From positions 80,004,610 through 80,068,609 of the forward strand of contig OX381707.1 of assembly GCA_947462335.1 (NCBI GenBank): DNA of 64,000 bases. Direction: 5' to 3'. The DNA comes from Harmothoe impar. Lineage: Eukaryota > Annelida > Polychaeta > Phyllodocida > Polynoidae. A program made the position numbers and the translations under genes. Of this stretch, positions 22,101-32,948 are shown one piece after another. A model generated the notes under the pieces. That model did no database searches and was not told the DNA's origin. It saw only the letters and a list, made by a program, of their open reading frames with translations. Within the stretch, counting starts at the first letter, position 1, and the number at the start of each line of letters is the position of its first letter.

Positions 22101-25100
22101 ACTGTTGTGATGGTGTCATATCGGGCCATCGTTAATTAGCATTGGACTAATATCTGAGATTTGATATGCACGAAAGTAAGTAACACTACAACCAGTGGTT
22201 AGGTGTGTAGTTTGGGTTTATTGTACATTAGGTCTACGATGGTATGCACCTAGTACCCTACCCAGCTCTCTCTCACTGGTTAGTAGCCTGTGCCCCTTAC
22301 ATACAATAGGGTGGTGCAGCGCCACTGATGGTGGGTGTAGGTACTAGGTAGCAGGTGTTCATGTGCTTTGTCCTTGGCTTGTATGCGGGAACAAAGCAAT
22401 AGTATATGATATTCTTGGTCAATTAATAGCGGTTTGAGCCTTCATAATATCACAATGGTGAAGTTTGATTTGTTGAAAACATGTGTGATGTGTATTAGCC
22501 ACAATTAGAATGCAATGCATCAAGCCAAAACCTTTTTCATTTGGTATTGATGTAAATTAGTTTATACAATTTCAATGGAAAAACTTACAAATGCAGCATT
22601 CAGTAACACAAATGAAAGTACTAAGAGTGCTGCACAGGTCCGGTAAATGGAGGAAAACCCTCCCCAGAGCTGTTATTTACACCAGTGTTAATTTTCACAA
22701 CGCAGGTAGGTGTGAAAACACTGCATGGCTAGAATTAGCAATGGTTTTGCTTGTAGCATAAACACTACAGGGCTAAAATTAGCAACGCTTTTCTAATAAC
22801 CCATTTGCTGAATTTTCTATCAATTTGCTGTTAAATGTTTATATCCCATAAGATAGATTAGTGTATGCTCTTGAATCATACATGGCCAATAGTGAATCAT
22901 ACAGGTGATTGCCATGAAATCACATATAAATAAGCTTTTTCTATAGACTTTCCCTCTGTGCTCCTCCACCTCACCCAGTAGGCAGTCAGCCCTGCAGTGT
23001 TTTCACACCTACCTGCGTTGTGAAAATTAACACTGGTGTAAATAACAGCTCTGGGGAGGTTTTTCCTCCATTTCCCGGACCTGCTGCAGGTCAAAGTCCT
23101 TAAACAGTGTTGCCAATAGGGATGTTTATTAAGTATGTGATTTACCTTGAGTTATTTCAACACCTACCGTTCTGTCCGCACACATGGCAGACCACCAATA
23201 GTGACCTGGTTAATGTCCTCCAGCATGGATCCGGTCAGCGTGATGAGCGTCCCACCAGACTGGGGGCCTACAGCAGGACGCACGCTGGTAATGGTTGACG
23301 CTGGTAATACAAGGTAAAGCAGACACTGTTAAAGTGACATGGTCCAATTTTTTTCATATTCTAAACCCTGCTTAAATGTGTATAAAATGTTAGTACAATA
23401 TCATATTTGGAGGATAGGGCCCAATGAAATGTCATCTATGGGCAATAAGTGCCCAATTATATGGTCAGATGTGACCCAAGTATAGCATTTTACAGTGTAT
23501 TTTCAATGGGGGGATTATAGGGTGCACTCCAAAATTAATAAATTGAGCCATAATGTGGTAATCAGATAAATTCCGAGCTGAATTCTAGGGAATGTGATTA
23601 AACAAAGTAGGTAGCACATGAAGAAATGCCATAGGGAACATTCTGGTTCGTTTTTTATTTATTTTTGAGCCCTAATCATCGGACTATGTCACTTTAACTG
23701 CTTTCTCTGGTAAAACAATATATATACAATTATTTACTATTGGTGCAATAATTGATCCATACAATACAGTCAAAAATAATGTTTTGATACCATATCCTAC
23801 TCAGATGGAGATATTATTGAAAATTGTACCATTTTCTGAAGGTCCTGTCAGAGCTGGATCAGCTGCTGGCTCTACTGCAATGAAAAGGAAATATATTGAA
23901 TGGGTGTCTTATAGTAAAAACAATATGATGAAGTAAATCAAATTACACATATTTTCTTTAATATTAAACATGTCCTTGATCTCAGTCGACAATGTAAGTC
24001 GGGTTCTTGGTATAGGCCAATCTATGTTAAGATACATAATACATCCCAGAGAACTTCACAAGGCTGAGTTTTATCACAATATTGGGAAGGGCCTTATGAA
24101 CTTCATGCCTTCCTACTGCCTCCTTTTTCCACCCCTTTCTACAGGGACTGGTTGGTAGACACTATGGGTCCAACACCATGTAATAATCAAAAAAAAACTC
24201 GAACGAATTAAAAAACATATATCGGACAACTGTAGATCTGCATATGTAGAGCAGTCTTTCTAGTTAGAGGCAATTTAAGTTTTAGAAATGACTAAAGGTG
24301 TTTTCTTCACAGCAGTACACAGACAAAGGGGCAGCAACCTGCGGTGTACTGAACGCTCAAGTAAAGATCCATAATTAACTTTATTTCAAATATTGATTGT
24401 TTCATCAGTTCTGAATTAGATTATCCCAGCATAAACTATTTAATGATGGTGAGGAGAAAAAAAAGAGTCAAGTGTTCTTGTCCGGAGTGGTCTACACTGA
24501 AAATCCATAGTTTGAAAGGGTTAGTCAGTACAGACTAACCCAGGTTGGTCATATGAGTGTTAGTCACAATGGCAAAGTTATATTCAAAAATGACCAAGGG
24601 GTCTGTCAGCAGTGGCTAAACTAGGTCCATCATTGGTGTGTTGTATTTGTATACTACTAGTTGGGGCCACCTGTGATGACCACTCAGTGGCTCCCCCTGG
24701 AACTAAAAAAACTAAGGTGGGTTGGTCAGTAGTGACCAACCTGAGAATAATAACTAATCTAGGTTGGTCGTATAGGGAGCCGAAAAATGACTTACTAGGT
24801 TAGGCACTAGTGACTGAGAGGTTGGGCGTATAGGGAGCCTAGGAATATCAGTGTAAGGTGTGACTAGTGCTGCTACTTACAAACACCACAGTTTTGTCCG
24901 AATTCACATTGTACACACTGCTGCCTGTAATAGCTGGGACATTGACAGCCTCCATGCTCACAACAGGCACAGTCCATACGGGCCAGGTTAAAGTAACATG
25001 TGCAGCCAGTCGTATTATGGGTCCAGACGTCCTTACCCGGGGTCTCAATCAGCCGAGGGGCATCTGTGGTGGAAAAGAAAGTACCACTGTTTCATAAAAA

Positions 25101-28100
25101 CATGGGGAGTTATGAGATATGATGCGTACTGTATACACTGGCTTATACAATACATGTAACTGAGAACTAAAGCAAAAGATAATAAACAAAGGTATTACGT
25201 GATGAATGAAGTATACATTTGACACAGAAATGTTTGATTCTATCAGGTTGGGGAAAACCTACCTTAACTACCATGCAGGAAGAAGCTAGGGTCAGGGGAT
25301 TTCTCCCCTTGTTTTGGGTCCATATGCATGTAATTTTAGGTTTCAACCAGAACATTTAATTATCTCTCCAGAGATAAGGACCGTGCATCCTCCAGGCAGC
25401 CTTATAACGTATTTATTAGGTAAAGGAGGATCTTCCCATGCTGCTAAATCAATCCCTATGGGCTATTATACCTGTAGAGGAGGAAGTCCTGGAATGTCCA
25501 GGCCTGACTATGATCATCTGTCTCTTAGATATATTTGCTTACCTTGTCTACTACTTTGGTTTTGCCTAAAAGCGCTCTACGTTAGTGATTGAAGGCAAAT
25601 GAATTAAATCAAACTCAAAGTCATATAAAAGCAAATCCCCTTAACATGATGTCTCTGAAGCCACCAGAAACACCCCTTTTTTCAGCCGATATCAAAGTTT
25701 GCGCTGATTGTGGAAGGGGGGCAGAAATGGGCATACCAAGTGGATTAAACACTGCGGTAGGGTCTTGAAGCATAATGCAGCCCTTAAAGTTAAAGCAGAA
25801 CATACGAATGAAATACACCAGATGTACATGAGTAGTTTGGTTGCAGAAATCTACCTGGACCTCGCAGAGAATGGCATAAGGGGGGTGTTTGGTGATTTGG
25901 CTCATGAGACCCAGCTGAAAAAAATCCAACAGGGTACCAAGTTGGCACTGATCGGGAATTCTATGACAGAGGTTTTTCCAAAATGGCTCCAAGGAAAACG
26001 ATAGCATCCAGGAAATTAACATCTCTAGGTCTAGAATTTTGATTTCAAACCCTAAAAGATATGTTTACAAGGTCAGACATTCATAATCTGTCCATATAAA
26101 TTAAAAAGTTAAAGTTTATTTTCTAATATTTTTGTTATTGAAAACAACTGAAAAACAAGTATTGAATGCTAAATACCATGGGCATATGCATATTAAAGGT
26201 GAAATCATTCAAGCTCCATGTCAATGTCAAGGTCAAAATAAAGATTAACTTCCTATTTTAGTATCTCAATAGAAATCTACCCTATGACAGGTTTAAATGC
26301 TAGATAGTATTTCCATAACCATATTAATGTTACAGATTTCAAGGTTTTCAAGGTCAAGGTCAGGATAAAGATAAAATATGCTTTTGCAAATATTTGGTAA
26401 ATACTGCTTACATTAGCTGACTATGTAGCATTTGAGGCATCAGGGTTAGTTGATATTTCAGGGCAATTAAGTGCATTTGGTGACTGTGTAGTGTTTGAGG
26501 CATAATTAAAGTTAATATGTCAGGGCAGTGTAGTATATTGGCACACTATATAGCATTTGAGGTATAAGGGCTGGTGGATATTTTATTCCAGTTCGCTATA
26601 TTGTCAACCTGTATAGCTTTTGAGGCATAAGGACATGGACAAAACTCCATGCCATTGACATACATGTACCTCATACTTCACGAGTTGAAGCTGGGTTATA
26701 TCACACAATGCCGAAGGCTGACTGTGATATGACCCAGCTTCAACTCGTGAGGTATGATGTACATGTATGTCAATAAGTGGGGTTATGTGTATATTACATG
26801 TCCCTACTGTATTAAAATGAAGAAAATCAACAGACTTAGAGGCCATGGAGTATGACTGCACCGTACTCCATGGGGGCATGGAGTACCGAGGTCCCATAGG
26901 CTTAGCATAGCAAGGCCATACCACCATGTAATAAAAGTTGATAGTTTACTGCAATTGAGTATGTTAGCTGACTACATAGCTGAATAGTGTTTGAGGCATA
27001 AGGGCAGGTTGATATTTTATGGCAGTTTGCTATGTTGTCCAGCAAAGACCAGTTTGATACATTAGCTGACTATATAGCGTTTGAGGCATAAGAGCAAGTT
27101 GATAGTTTACTGCAGTGAAATACTCTAGCTTGAGAAAAAACTCAATCAATTAATAGGCTGCACATCAAGGGCACTTTTGATTCTAAAAAATGTAAATGAA
27201 GAATAATACTTATTAACAGTATTTTTTTTAATATTCTGACCAATTTAAAGGCAAAAAATAAAATAATCTGTATTATGACCTTGATCACTAGAATTCTTAC
27301 CTTTTATAACAGTATGGTAAGAGCATAAGGCATTATTAATGTGCATTTGTATGGACTCACATGTGATTCAAGTGATTTTGATTTGACCTCGACCTTGACC
27401 TTTAATCATCCAAACTTCAATATGCCTGTGGTAATATTGTCTAGCATTATATAATTGTTCTTCAGTTGATTTGAATGAAAAATACAAGAGAATGCAGTTG
27501 TTGTTTTTTGAAGTGACCTTGACCTTGAATCATTTTTCAATGGACAGATTATTTATGAATGTATGACTTGATGACCTTGTAGACATATTGTTTGGTATTG
27601 AATCAAAGTTCTGGACCTACAAACAGGAGAGATATCCATTTTCTGAATGTTATCTTTTTCTTAGGGTCCATTTTGAAAAGAATTTCCCTGGTGATGACTA
27701 TGTGGGTTGTCTTTGGTTGGGTGTCATAAGCTAGAATCACCTTGAACCCTCCGTCTGTGTTTTCTGCAAGGTCCTATTTCACGACCTCCAGATTAGAGAA
27801 CCTACAAAATAGAGAAGAACTTACTCTGTGCAGTTTGGTTCTTGTAGTAGGATATCCAGAGGAATGGGTTACCACCAGTTGGGCTTTCACACATTACCTG
27901 CTTCAGGTAACACAGAACATGTGGCAACGATACTGTAGTTGTTGATGTATACACCCATCCAGCACACTCAGGTGAAGCAGAACAGGCGGCAGCGCATTGT
28001 TCACGGGTCGTATTGTGTGTAGATAAATCCTTGCCGTAACAGTACCCCTTTACTGCAGTGTAGCCAGCAACTGCAATTTAAAGCACATTAAAAAACATTA

Positions 28101-30667
28101 TCTACTTTATTGACATTTAAGCTCAGGTTTAAGCACTCCTGAAGGGTCAGTATTACGTCTTGAGGCATTCAGAAGGCTAGTTTATGCACAGCTGTGTCTT
28201 TAGAAATAATACGTAGTTTCCTCGCATAAGTAGGAGGTGTACTGCTGGTGTTTTTTCAACCAACCATTGTGTAGTCTTTTCTATCAATATAGCCCGATTG
28301 AACACACTAAGTATTAGAAGTAAATTTGAGTAACGATAAACGTCCCAAATTTGAAATCTACCCCTTCCCATCATTCAACAAGCTAAATCTAATATAATAT
28401 GTTGAAGTGTTTTTCATGGACTCTCAGAATCTTAATCTTAATATTGGCGAAAATGGTCTGAACATTGCCATTTTGCATGGTTTCCATAGCAACCATGATA
28501 TTTTTCCCAGATTTAAAAAAAAAGGACAAATTTCTCTATTTAAAAAAAACAACTATAGCTACAGTAATGAAATGTTAAAATGAGACTCGTATTTGAGTAT
28601 TGTATCCATAATATGAATTGTTATGACCTTGGCCAAGGTCAAGGTTAAGGTCACCACAGTTGACCTTAAGCATAGATAAACATCACAAAAAAACTGATAT
28701 AACTACATTTCGACTCTTCTCAATAGTCAGGAAATGGCAATTCCCATGATATTAGGCCTTATAATAGAGGGAGGACATCCCGGTTAGATAAACCCCGGGC
28801 AAGGTCATAGCAACCAAGAGATTAACACTACAGTGATGGCATTTACACAGATAACACAGCCTAGTATCAATGAGATTAATATTGGTGACCTTGGTCAAGG
28901 TCACCAGAATTTAAATAAAGTTTACAGAATGATATCCTCTTGGTATTCCTATCCCTTTTCACCTCTTGGGGATTCCCATCCCTTCTGCCCAGGCTTCAAT
29001 CCCTCCTCTCAGGAGTCCCACAACTCATTCCAAAATCTTCACCCCTCCTCTTGATGCTCCCACAATGTACAAAGTAAGTACCAGGTGGGAGACCCTCTGT
29101 TCAAGTACAGACTGTTCAAGCACTCCAGCCTGTTTAAGTACTATGCATTTACACTGTTATCTACACATATTCTGTTATATTAGCTTTGGGTGTACTGCTT
29201 GATTTAAATCAACCCTTTTGCGATGATACCGTTCAACTTGAGTAAAAACATATATAGAACAAAATCTCCTCTATGTAGAATGTGGTTGCAATACAAAGGT
29301 AGGGGGGCTTCCATAAAGTATATACGCACCCAGGAGGGATGGGGGGGGGGGGGGGCTATGGTATGATACAAAACTGTACATGAAAACAGGGGGGGGGGGG
29401 GCTATAGCCAATCTTACATGTATATTCTTCATGTACATATTTTAACTATATCTGTAGGAAATCAGGCCTATCAAACTTTGTTCTTGCGGATAAAGTTGAC
29501 TTGAATTTAGGGAGTGTTCATTTTTTATCAGCAGGGGGTTGGTGGATTTTGGAGGGGAGCAAAAATATGTAAACCCCTCCAGGGGGTAGAGGGGAGTAGG
29601 GACAAAAAGAATTTACCGAGTTTCTGCGTGAAAAAAATCCATTTAAATCAAATGTCAAGCATAAGTGTACCTATAATCGTTTGGCAAATAGGCAGAAATT
29701 TGACCTTTTTCTACATTTCAGAAAAAATATCATGGTTGCCTCCCAAAATGGCAATGTTCACACCATTTTGCAGGCAATCTTAAGATTCTGAAAGCCCACG
29801 AAAAATATTTGTTCGATTTTGCTTCTTGAACAGTGGATAGAAGTAACTCTTTAAATATTTTCTTTTTTGGTGGGAAACCACAGCTCTAAATGTGCAGCAC
29901 ATTGTTTACGGGTAGCAGATAGGCCAGAAGCACAGGTGATTTCCTGGACAGCCCCTCTGTACTGCCCTGTACCAAGCTGCAGATAGCAGAAGCAGACAGA
30001 TCTAGACACAGATGGCTGGGTTAACAGAACCTGAGTATTACAATGATACCTTAAAAGTACTTGGCCCATATATCAGTCTCAGCCCCATTACCGTGTCCGT
30101 GTTTCTTTGGCCAATATAGCCGAATATGGATCTTCGTAGTAACTTACAAATGGTAAGCAAACCAACTTACACTGTACAGTTTGATCCTTGTAGTACGAGA
30201 TCCCTGTGTGCATACTTATGGATGGAGTATCACACATTGCAGCTTTCAAGTTACATGGACCAAGGGATACGTCCCTGCCTACATAGAGAAATCCAGCACA
30301 CAAAGGTCTAGCGGTACACTCTGCACCGCATTGTTCACGAGTGACATAAAGGCCCTCTATGTCATGACCTACACAGTCTCCATCCACTCCCTCATAGCCT
30401 GGTACTGTAAGATAATTGAATACAGCTATAAATAATCACATTTAATAATCATTCTCACCTGATCAGCTTACAATTAAATATCTTCCTTTTCTCATATATA
30501 CACACATAATTGATAGAGCTATGCAAAATATTGTTGTGCAATTCAAAAGACTTGATATGTTACTGTTAATTTTAATCACTTTCTGTTGTGGAATAGTAAA
30601 TGTTACCTTCTATGCCTGAGGCTATCCCGATAGTAAGTAAACACAGCAGTGTCCATAAAGCTGCCAT
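18787..30667 (-). CDS. PAN-TIG single-pass receptor, plexin-like ectodomain
   Basis: Eleven coding exons: 30607-30667, 30171-30404, 27825-28070, 24881-25063, 23830-23874, 23168-23300, 21733-21903, 20971-21082, 20180-20479, 19615-19785, 18787-19116. All are bounded by AG acceptors and GT donors. Phases agree throughout (1,1,1,1,1,2,2,0,0,0) and total 1986 nt, 661 residues plus stop, with no internal stop. Order: signal peptide (1-20), two PAN/apple-like modules (about 21-180), a cysteine-rich module (about 181-240), a short linker, three TIG/IPT domains (about 257-575), a membrane span (about 585-607) and a basic tail. The TIG region follows plexins closely, including a segment of the YTDPVIEPLEP type between the second and third domains. 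The plexin Sema head and cytoplasmic RasGAP are absent. The likely role is cell-surface recognition; ligand and pathway are unknown. The small 45-nt exon is the least certain. Confidence 0.85.
19615..23300 (-). CDS. Exons: three plexin-like TIG/IPT domains
   Basis: Exons 23168-23300, 21733-21903, 20971-21082, 20180-20479 and 19615-19785. TIG1 starts ITSVRPAVGPQSGGTLITL and carries VTIGGLPC. TIG2 follows SKIEPQESILSGGALLTV and SPTQMSCPTPPI. TIG3 carries YTVRIGNSMC and IRCEPPR. These are the positions of the IPT repeats in plexins. The second TIG contains a basic run, NKRRKRRQ, that fits a furin-type cleavage site. Whether it is cut is inference. Confidence 0.85.
20655..20800 (+). mobile_element. 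tRNA-derived SINE
   Basis: A polymerase III B-box GGTTCGATCCC at 20713 and an A-box-like TAGCTGGACAAG about 25 bases upstream sit in a tRNA-like head starting TGGTGGCCTAGGG. The head does not fold as an intact tRNA. It lies in the intron between the exons at 20479 and 20971. Confidence 0.6.
22635..23083. mobile_element. Foldback MITE, CAGGTCCGG ends, copy 1
   Basis: Long inverted repeats of roughly 100 bp start CAGGTCCGG and end CCGGACCTG. CTGCA flanks both sides (22630-22634 and 23084-23088) as a 5-bp target duplication. It is inserted in a receptor intron. The second copy is at 36522-37002. Confidence 0.85.
23333..23693. mobile_element. MITE with TTAA duplication and AGTGACAT ends
   Basis: The ends AGTGACATGGTCC and GGACTATGTCACT are inverted and flanked by TTAA on both sides (23329-23332, 23694-23697), as in piggyBac or Kolobok elements. 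It lies in the intron between the exons at 23300 and 23830. Confidence 0.75.
24492..24857 (+). mobile_element. GGTTGGTC repeat element, copy 1
   Basis: About 365 bp from CTACACTGAAAATCCATAG to GAATATCAGTGTAAG, with inner pairs GGTTGGTC/GACCAACC. A reverse-oriented copy lies at 61750-62120 and a rearranged relative at 54925-55250. Confidence 0.7.
24881..25063 (-). CDS. Exon: cysteine-rich module
   Basis: A 183-nt phase 1-1 exon contains ten cysteines, in clusters CTCYF, DCACC, GGCQCP, QCVQC and NCGV. The family is not recognised; it resembles small disulphide-rich linkers between extracellular domains. A MITE lies 23 bp from its donor side. Confidence 0.8.
25621..26022. other. Intronic segment open on both strands
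   Basis: A plus-strand frame (25708-26004) and a minus-strand frame (25621-26022) are both open. The plus frame has a mixed composition (LVAEIYLDLAENGIRGVF). No family was recognised and no splice sites fit the receptor phases. It may be a transposon remnant or chance. Confidence 0.2.
26400..27120. repeat. Degenerate minisatellite of about 70 bp
   Basis: Copies of TTTGAGGCATAAGGGCAGG followed by TTGATATTT and GCTGACTATATAGC recur near 26430, 26500, 26560, 26615, 26990 and 27080. The array is interrupted at about 26636-26980 by a hairpin element. Confidence 0.65.
26654..26774. repeat. Near-perfect long hairpin
   Basis: Arms of about 50 bp (ATTGACATACATGTAC...TATATCACA and its inverse) flank a loop of about 17 bases, in a receptor intron. 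Mismatches are few. Its insertion inside the 70-bp minisatellite marks it as a mobile foldback or MITE. Confidence 0.8.
27825..28070 (-). CDS. Exon: second PAN/apple-like module
   Basis: A 246-nt phase 1-1 exon with the same plan as the first module: GYCYGKD, REQCAAAC, PECAGWVY, LCYLK, MCESP, ending ISYYKNQTAQ. The two exons are clear paralogues by tandem exon duplication. Confidence 0.85.
29510..29620. mobile_element. Harbinger-type MITE, one end only
   Basis: GGGAGTGTTCATTTTTTATC preceded by TTA matches the ends of the elements at 32661 and 50547. A right end was not found, so this copy appears truncated. It lies in a receptor intron. Confidence 0.4.
29860..30060 (-). pseudogene. Vestigial third PAN exon
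   Basis: Between the two PAN exons an open stretch contains CASGLSATRKQCAAH, matching the TREQCAA part of the modules at both protein and DNA level, but the second half of the module is missing. No convincing acceptor and donor pair was seen. It is best read as a decayed extra copy of the module exon; an alternatively used partial exon is less likely. Confidence 0.45.
30171..30404 (-). CDS. Exon: first PAN/apple-like module
   Basis: A 234-nt phase 1-1 exon holds one complete module with the cysteine order GDC, EQC..EC, LC, PC, MC and the PAN-like core LCAGFLY, ending ISYYKDQTVQ. A phase 1-1 exon per module is the arrangement that allows duplication by exon shuffling. Confidence 0.85.
30607..30667 (-). 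CDS. Exon: signal peptide of PAN-TIG receptor
   Basis: The start lies in GAGGATGGCAG, four bases after a good acceptor (TGTTCTCTACAG). It encodes MAALWTLLCLLTIGIASGIE, a typical cleavable signal peptide, then a phase-1 donor GTAACA. The leader exon lies upstream near 31.1 kb. Confidence 0.85.
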
Positions 30668-31093
30668 CCTCCTGTAGAGAACACAAATAATAGATCTAGA
30701 AAACTATTGTTGGAATCGAGCTGAGTTGATCTGCCTATTTCCAATATAGTTCTGGCGTGTAGACCATTCATGTCCAAACAGCAGGGGTGTAACACCCTCT
30801 CAGAGAGTTGGAAGGGTTTTGAAGTGTCTGGAGTTTTCATCATGGCCCATGTAAAACGACAGTTTTCCATTCTATCAAAAAGTACTAACAAGAATCCTAA
30901 CTAGCACTTATTTTGTTTTTTTCTGGGAAAGGTTCTTGTACTTTAAAGCCTGTTTTGTGTCCCCCTATTGAGATATCTAGTATTGATGAGGCCTTGCATC
31001 AAGCCCTTACTCTAGGGGCCTGATAAGACTTACAGTTATGCCTAGTGGTTTTATCTTAATGGAGAAGGAGGGTTGAGAAACTTATAAAGTTGT

Positions 31094-31270
31094 GAACTCA
31101 CCTTGAACTAGAAATGGAGACTGACCATTTACTACTAAGGTAGACGCTATCCTTGGGGTGTTTGAAGATTTAAGGAAACATGTGACGCTACAAGAGAGAA
31201 CCTATCCCAAGGAAGTTTGAAAACTCAAATAAAACCAATGACTCCACACTTCTTCTCTATATATAGAACA
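31094..31270 (-). promoter_or_regulatory. Promoter and leader exon of the receptor gene
   Basis: On the minus strand a TATA box (CTATATATAGAG, about 31255-31266) is followed about 130-160 bases later by a consensus splice donor TTCAAG-GTGAGT, with the last exon base at 31102. This would be a non-coding first exon that splices to the acceptor at 30672. A related copy lies near 31968-32055. Confidence 0.45.
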
Positions 31271-31959
31271 CTATATAGATCAGATTAAAATGATCATCAG
31301 GTAAAAGGATTATACACCCCTCTCTACTTGACTTCTGAGGTTATAAACTGTCAAGGTTTTGGTCACTAGTTCAGCATTTACATGGGAACAAAATCGGATA
31401 ACCATCAATGTTAATGCACTGCCCTAACTTAGTATAGCAGTCTGTCTGTTATAGCCTATATAGTGTGAAGGAGGGGACAAGATGGCAGCCAGCACAAGGG
31501 AACCCATTAGATTGTCAGAGAAGTGTAAAAAGGTTCAGTGCCCAGACCCCAATTGTATTAAATGTGTCTCCATACTTGAATGACCACTAGACTTAGACCA
31601 TTGCAGACACTTTGACAGTTGAACTAGTTTTATAGGTGAAAAAGCGGAAAAGGAAAAGCGAATTGGGCCTGTATGATAACACACACCTGCCTGTTCATCA
31701 AACATTTAAAGATAGCTTCATCATTTGAAATAAAATAAAATAAAGATTACATCTGCAGAACAGGATTGAACATACTCTCAGTCAACTATGTTTTGGCTAG
31801 TATAAAGACATAGATAGTTGAAGTTCATGATATACTTGTAATACAATATGTGTCTCCACACCAGATAGCAGCTGTTATTGTCACATGGACCAGTAGATAT
31901 GAATGTAGATACAAAGTATAGATGAAATGTATCTATTTTTGATAAAACAGTCTACATAT

Positions 31960-32060
31960 CATACCTGTTGACTGAACCTAAATAAGAAATGGTGACTGAA
32001 ATCAGGTAGATCCTATCACCTAGACTTATTAGCAAGTATACGTGTATATATCTGTTCTCT
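31960..32060 (-). promoter_or_regulatory. Second, duplicated leader exon and promoter
   Basis: The sequence TCAGTCACCATTTCT and the donor CAACAG-GTATGA match the leader exon near 31.1 kb. A TATA-like GATATATAC lies at about 32042. The plus-strand segments 31465-31600 and 32140-32270 (AAGATGGCAGCCA, YY1-like) are also paired copies. An alternative start for the receptor gene is possible. Confidence 0.35.
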
Positions 32061-32660
32061 TTTACTCAGACTGATAAAGCAGCATAGATCCCTCTCTACC
32101 TTACTACTGAGGTGATAAAATCTCCACCAGTCTGTACGGTGTAAAGGAGGGGGACAAGATGGCAGCCAACACAAGGTAACATGGTACTAACATAGTAAGC
32201 AAAGTTTACTGCCCAGACCTCAATTATACTCAGTATGTCTCCGTGCTTGAATGGGCTGAAAACTAGATTCAGCTGCAGCTACCCAAGGAGCCAAAGGGGG
32301 TCAAAGGGCTAGTCATGCTGTAAGATATCGTGCTGTTGTTTCAATGAGTAGGACCTATAACAAGTTGATTCTACCTGGACAACTTTTCTTGAATCTTAGA
32401 TTCAAAATGTACAATTTTCTGTCTTCTGTCGATTCTATTGGTGATAATCAGAAATATTCTTACATACATACTATCTACATATGCAGCATGAAGCAGTTAA
32501 CCCTAAGAGAAATTGATTAGTTTAAGTAGAAAGTGACGTAACAAGAGACCCAAAATGTACCAGACACACTCAGCCCATCTTCATTGATTGGTCTAGACAC
32601 CATTGTAACGACTCCTTGATTGGTTGCTCGGTAATCTACACCAATGTTGGCTTGCCTTAA

Positions 32661-32945
32661 GGGAGTGTTTATTTATTATTTACAGGGGGGATGGTGGGTT
32701 GGCGGGGGGGTGTAAAAATTTCCGACCCCTCCTGAGGGGGGGGGGCGTAAAAATTTAAGCCCCTTTTTTAGCAAAAAACCGCGCGTTACTATCGTTCAAA
32801 GGGGGGGGGGGCAAATTTTTTCGGCGCCTTGGGCGAGGGGGGGCGCGAAACATTACACGCGCTCTCGAGAGGGGGGCGTAAAAAAATTTCGCCCCTCCGT
32901 GCGAAATCTCACCACCCCCCCTGTAATTAATAAATGAACACTCCC
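32661..32945. mobile_element. Harbinger-type MITE, TAA duplication
   Basis: The ends GGGAGTGTTTATTTATTA and TAATAAATGAACACTCCC are inverted, and TAA flanks both sides (32658-32660 and 32946-32948). A 3-bp TWA duplication is characteristic of PIF/Harbinger. The interior is very G-rich on one strand, with runs of G up to ten. Confidence 0.75.
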
Positions 32946-32948
32946 TAA

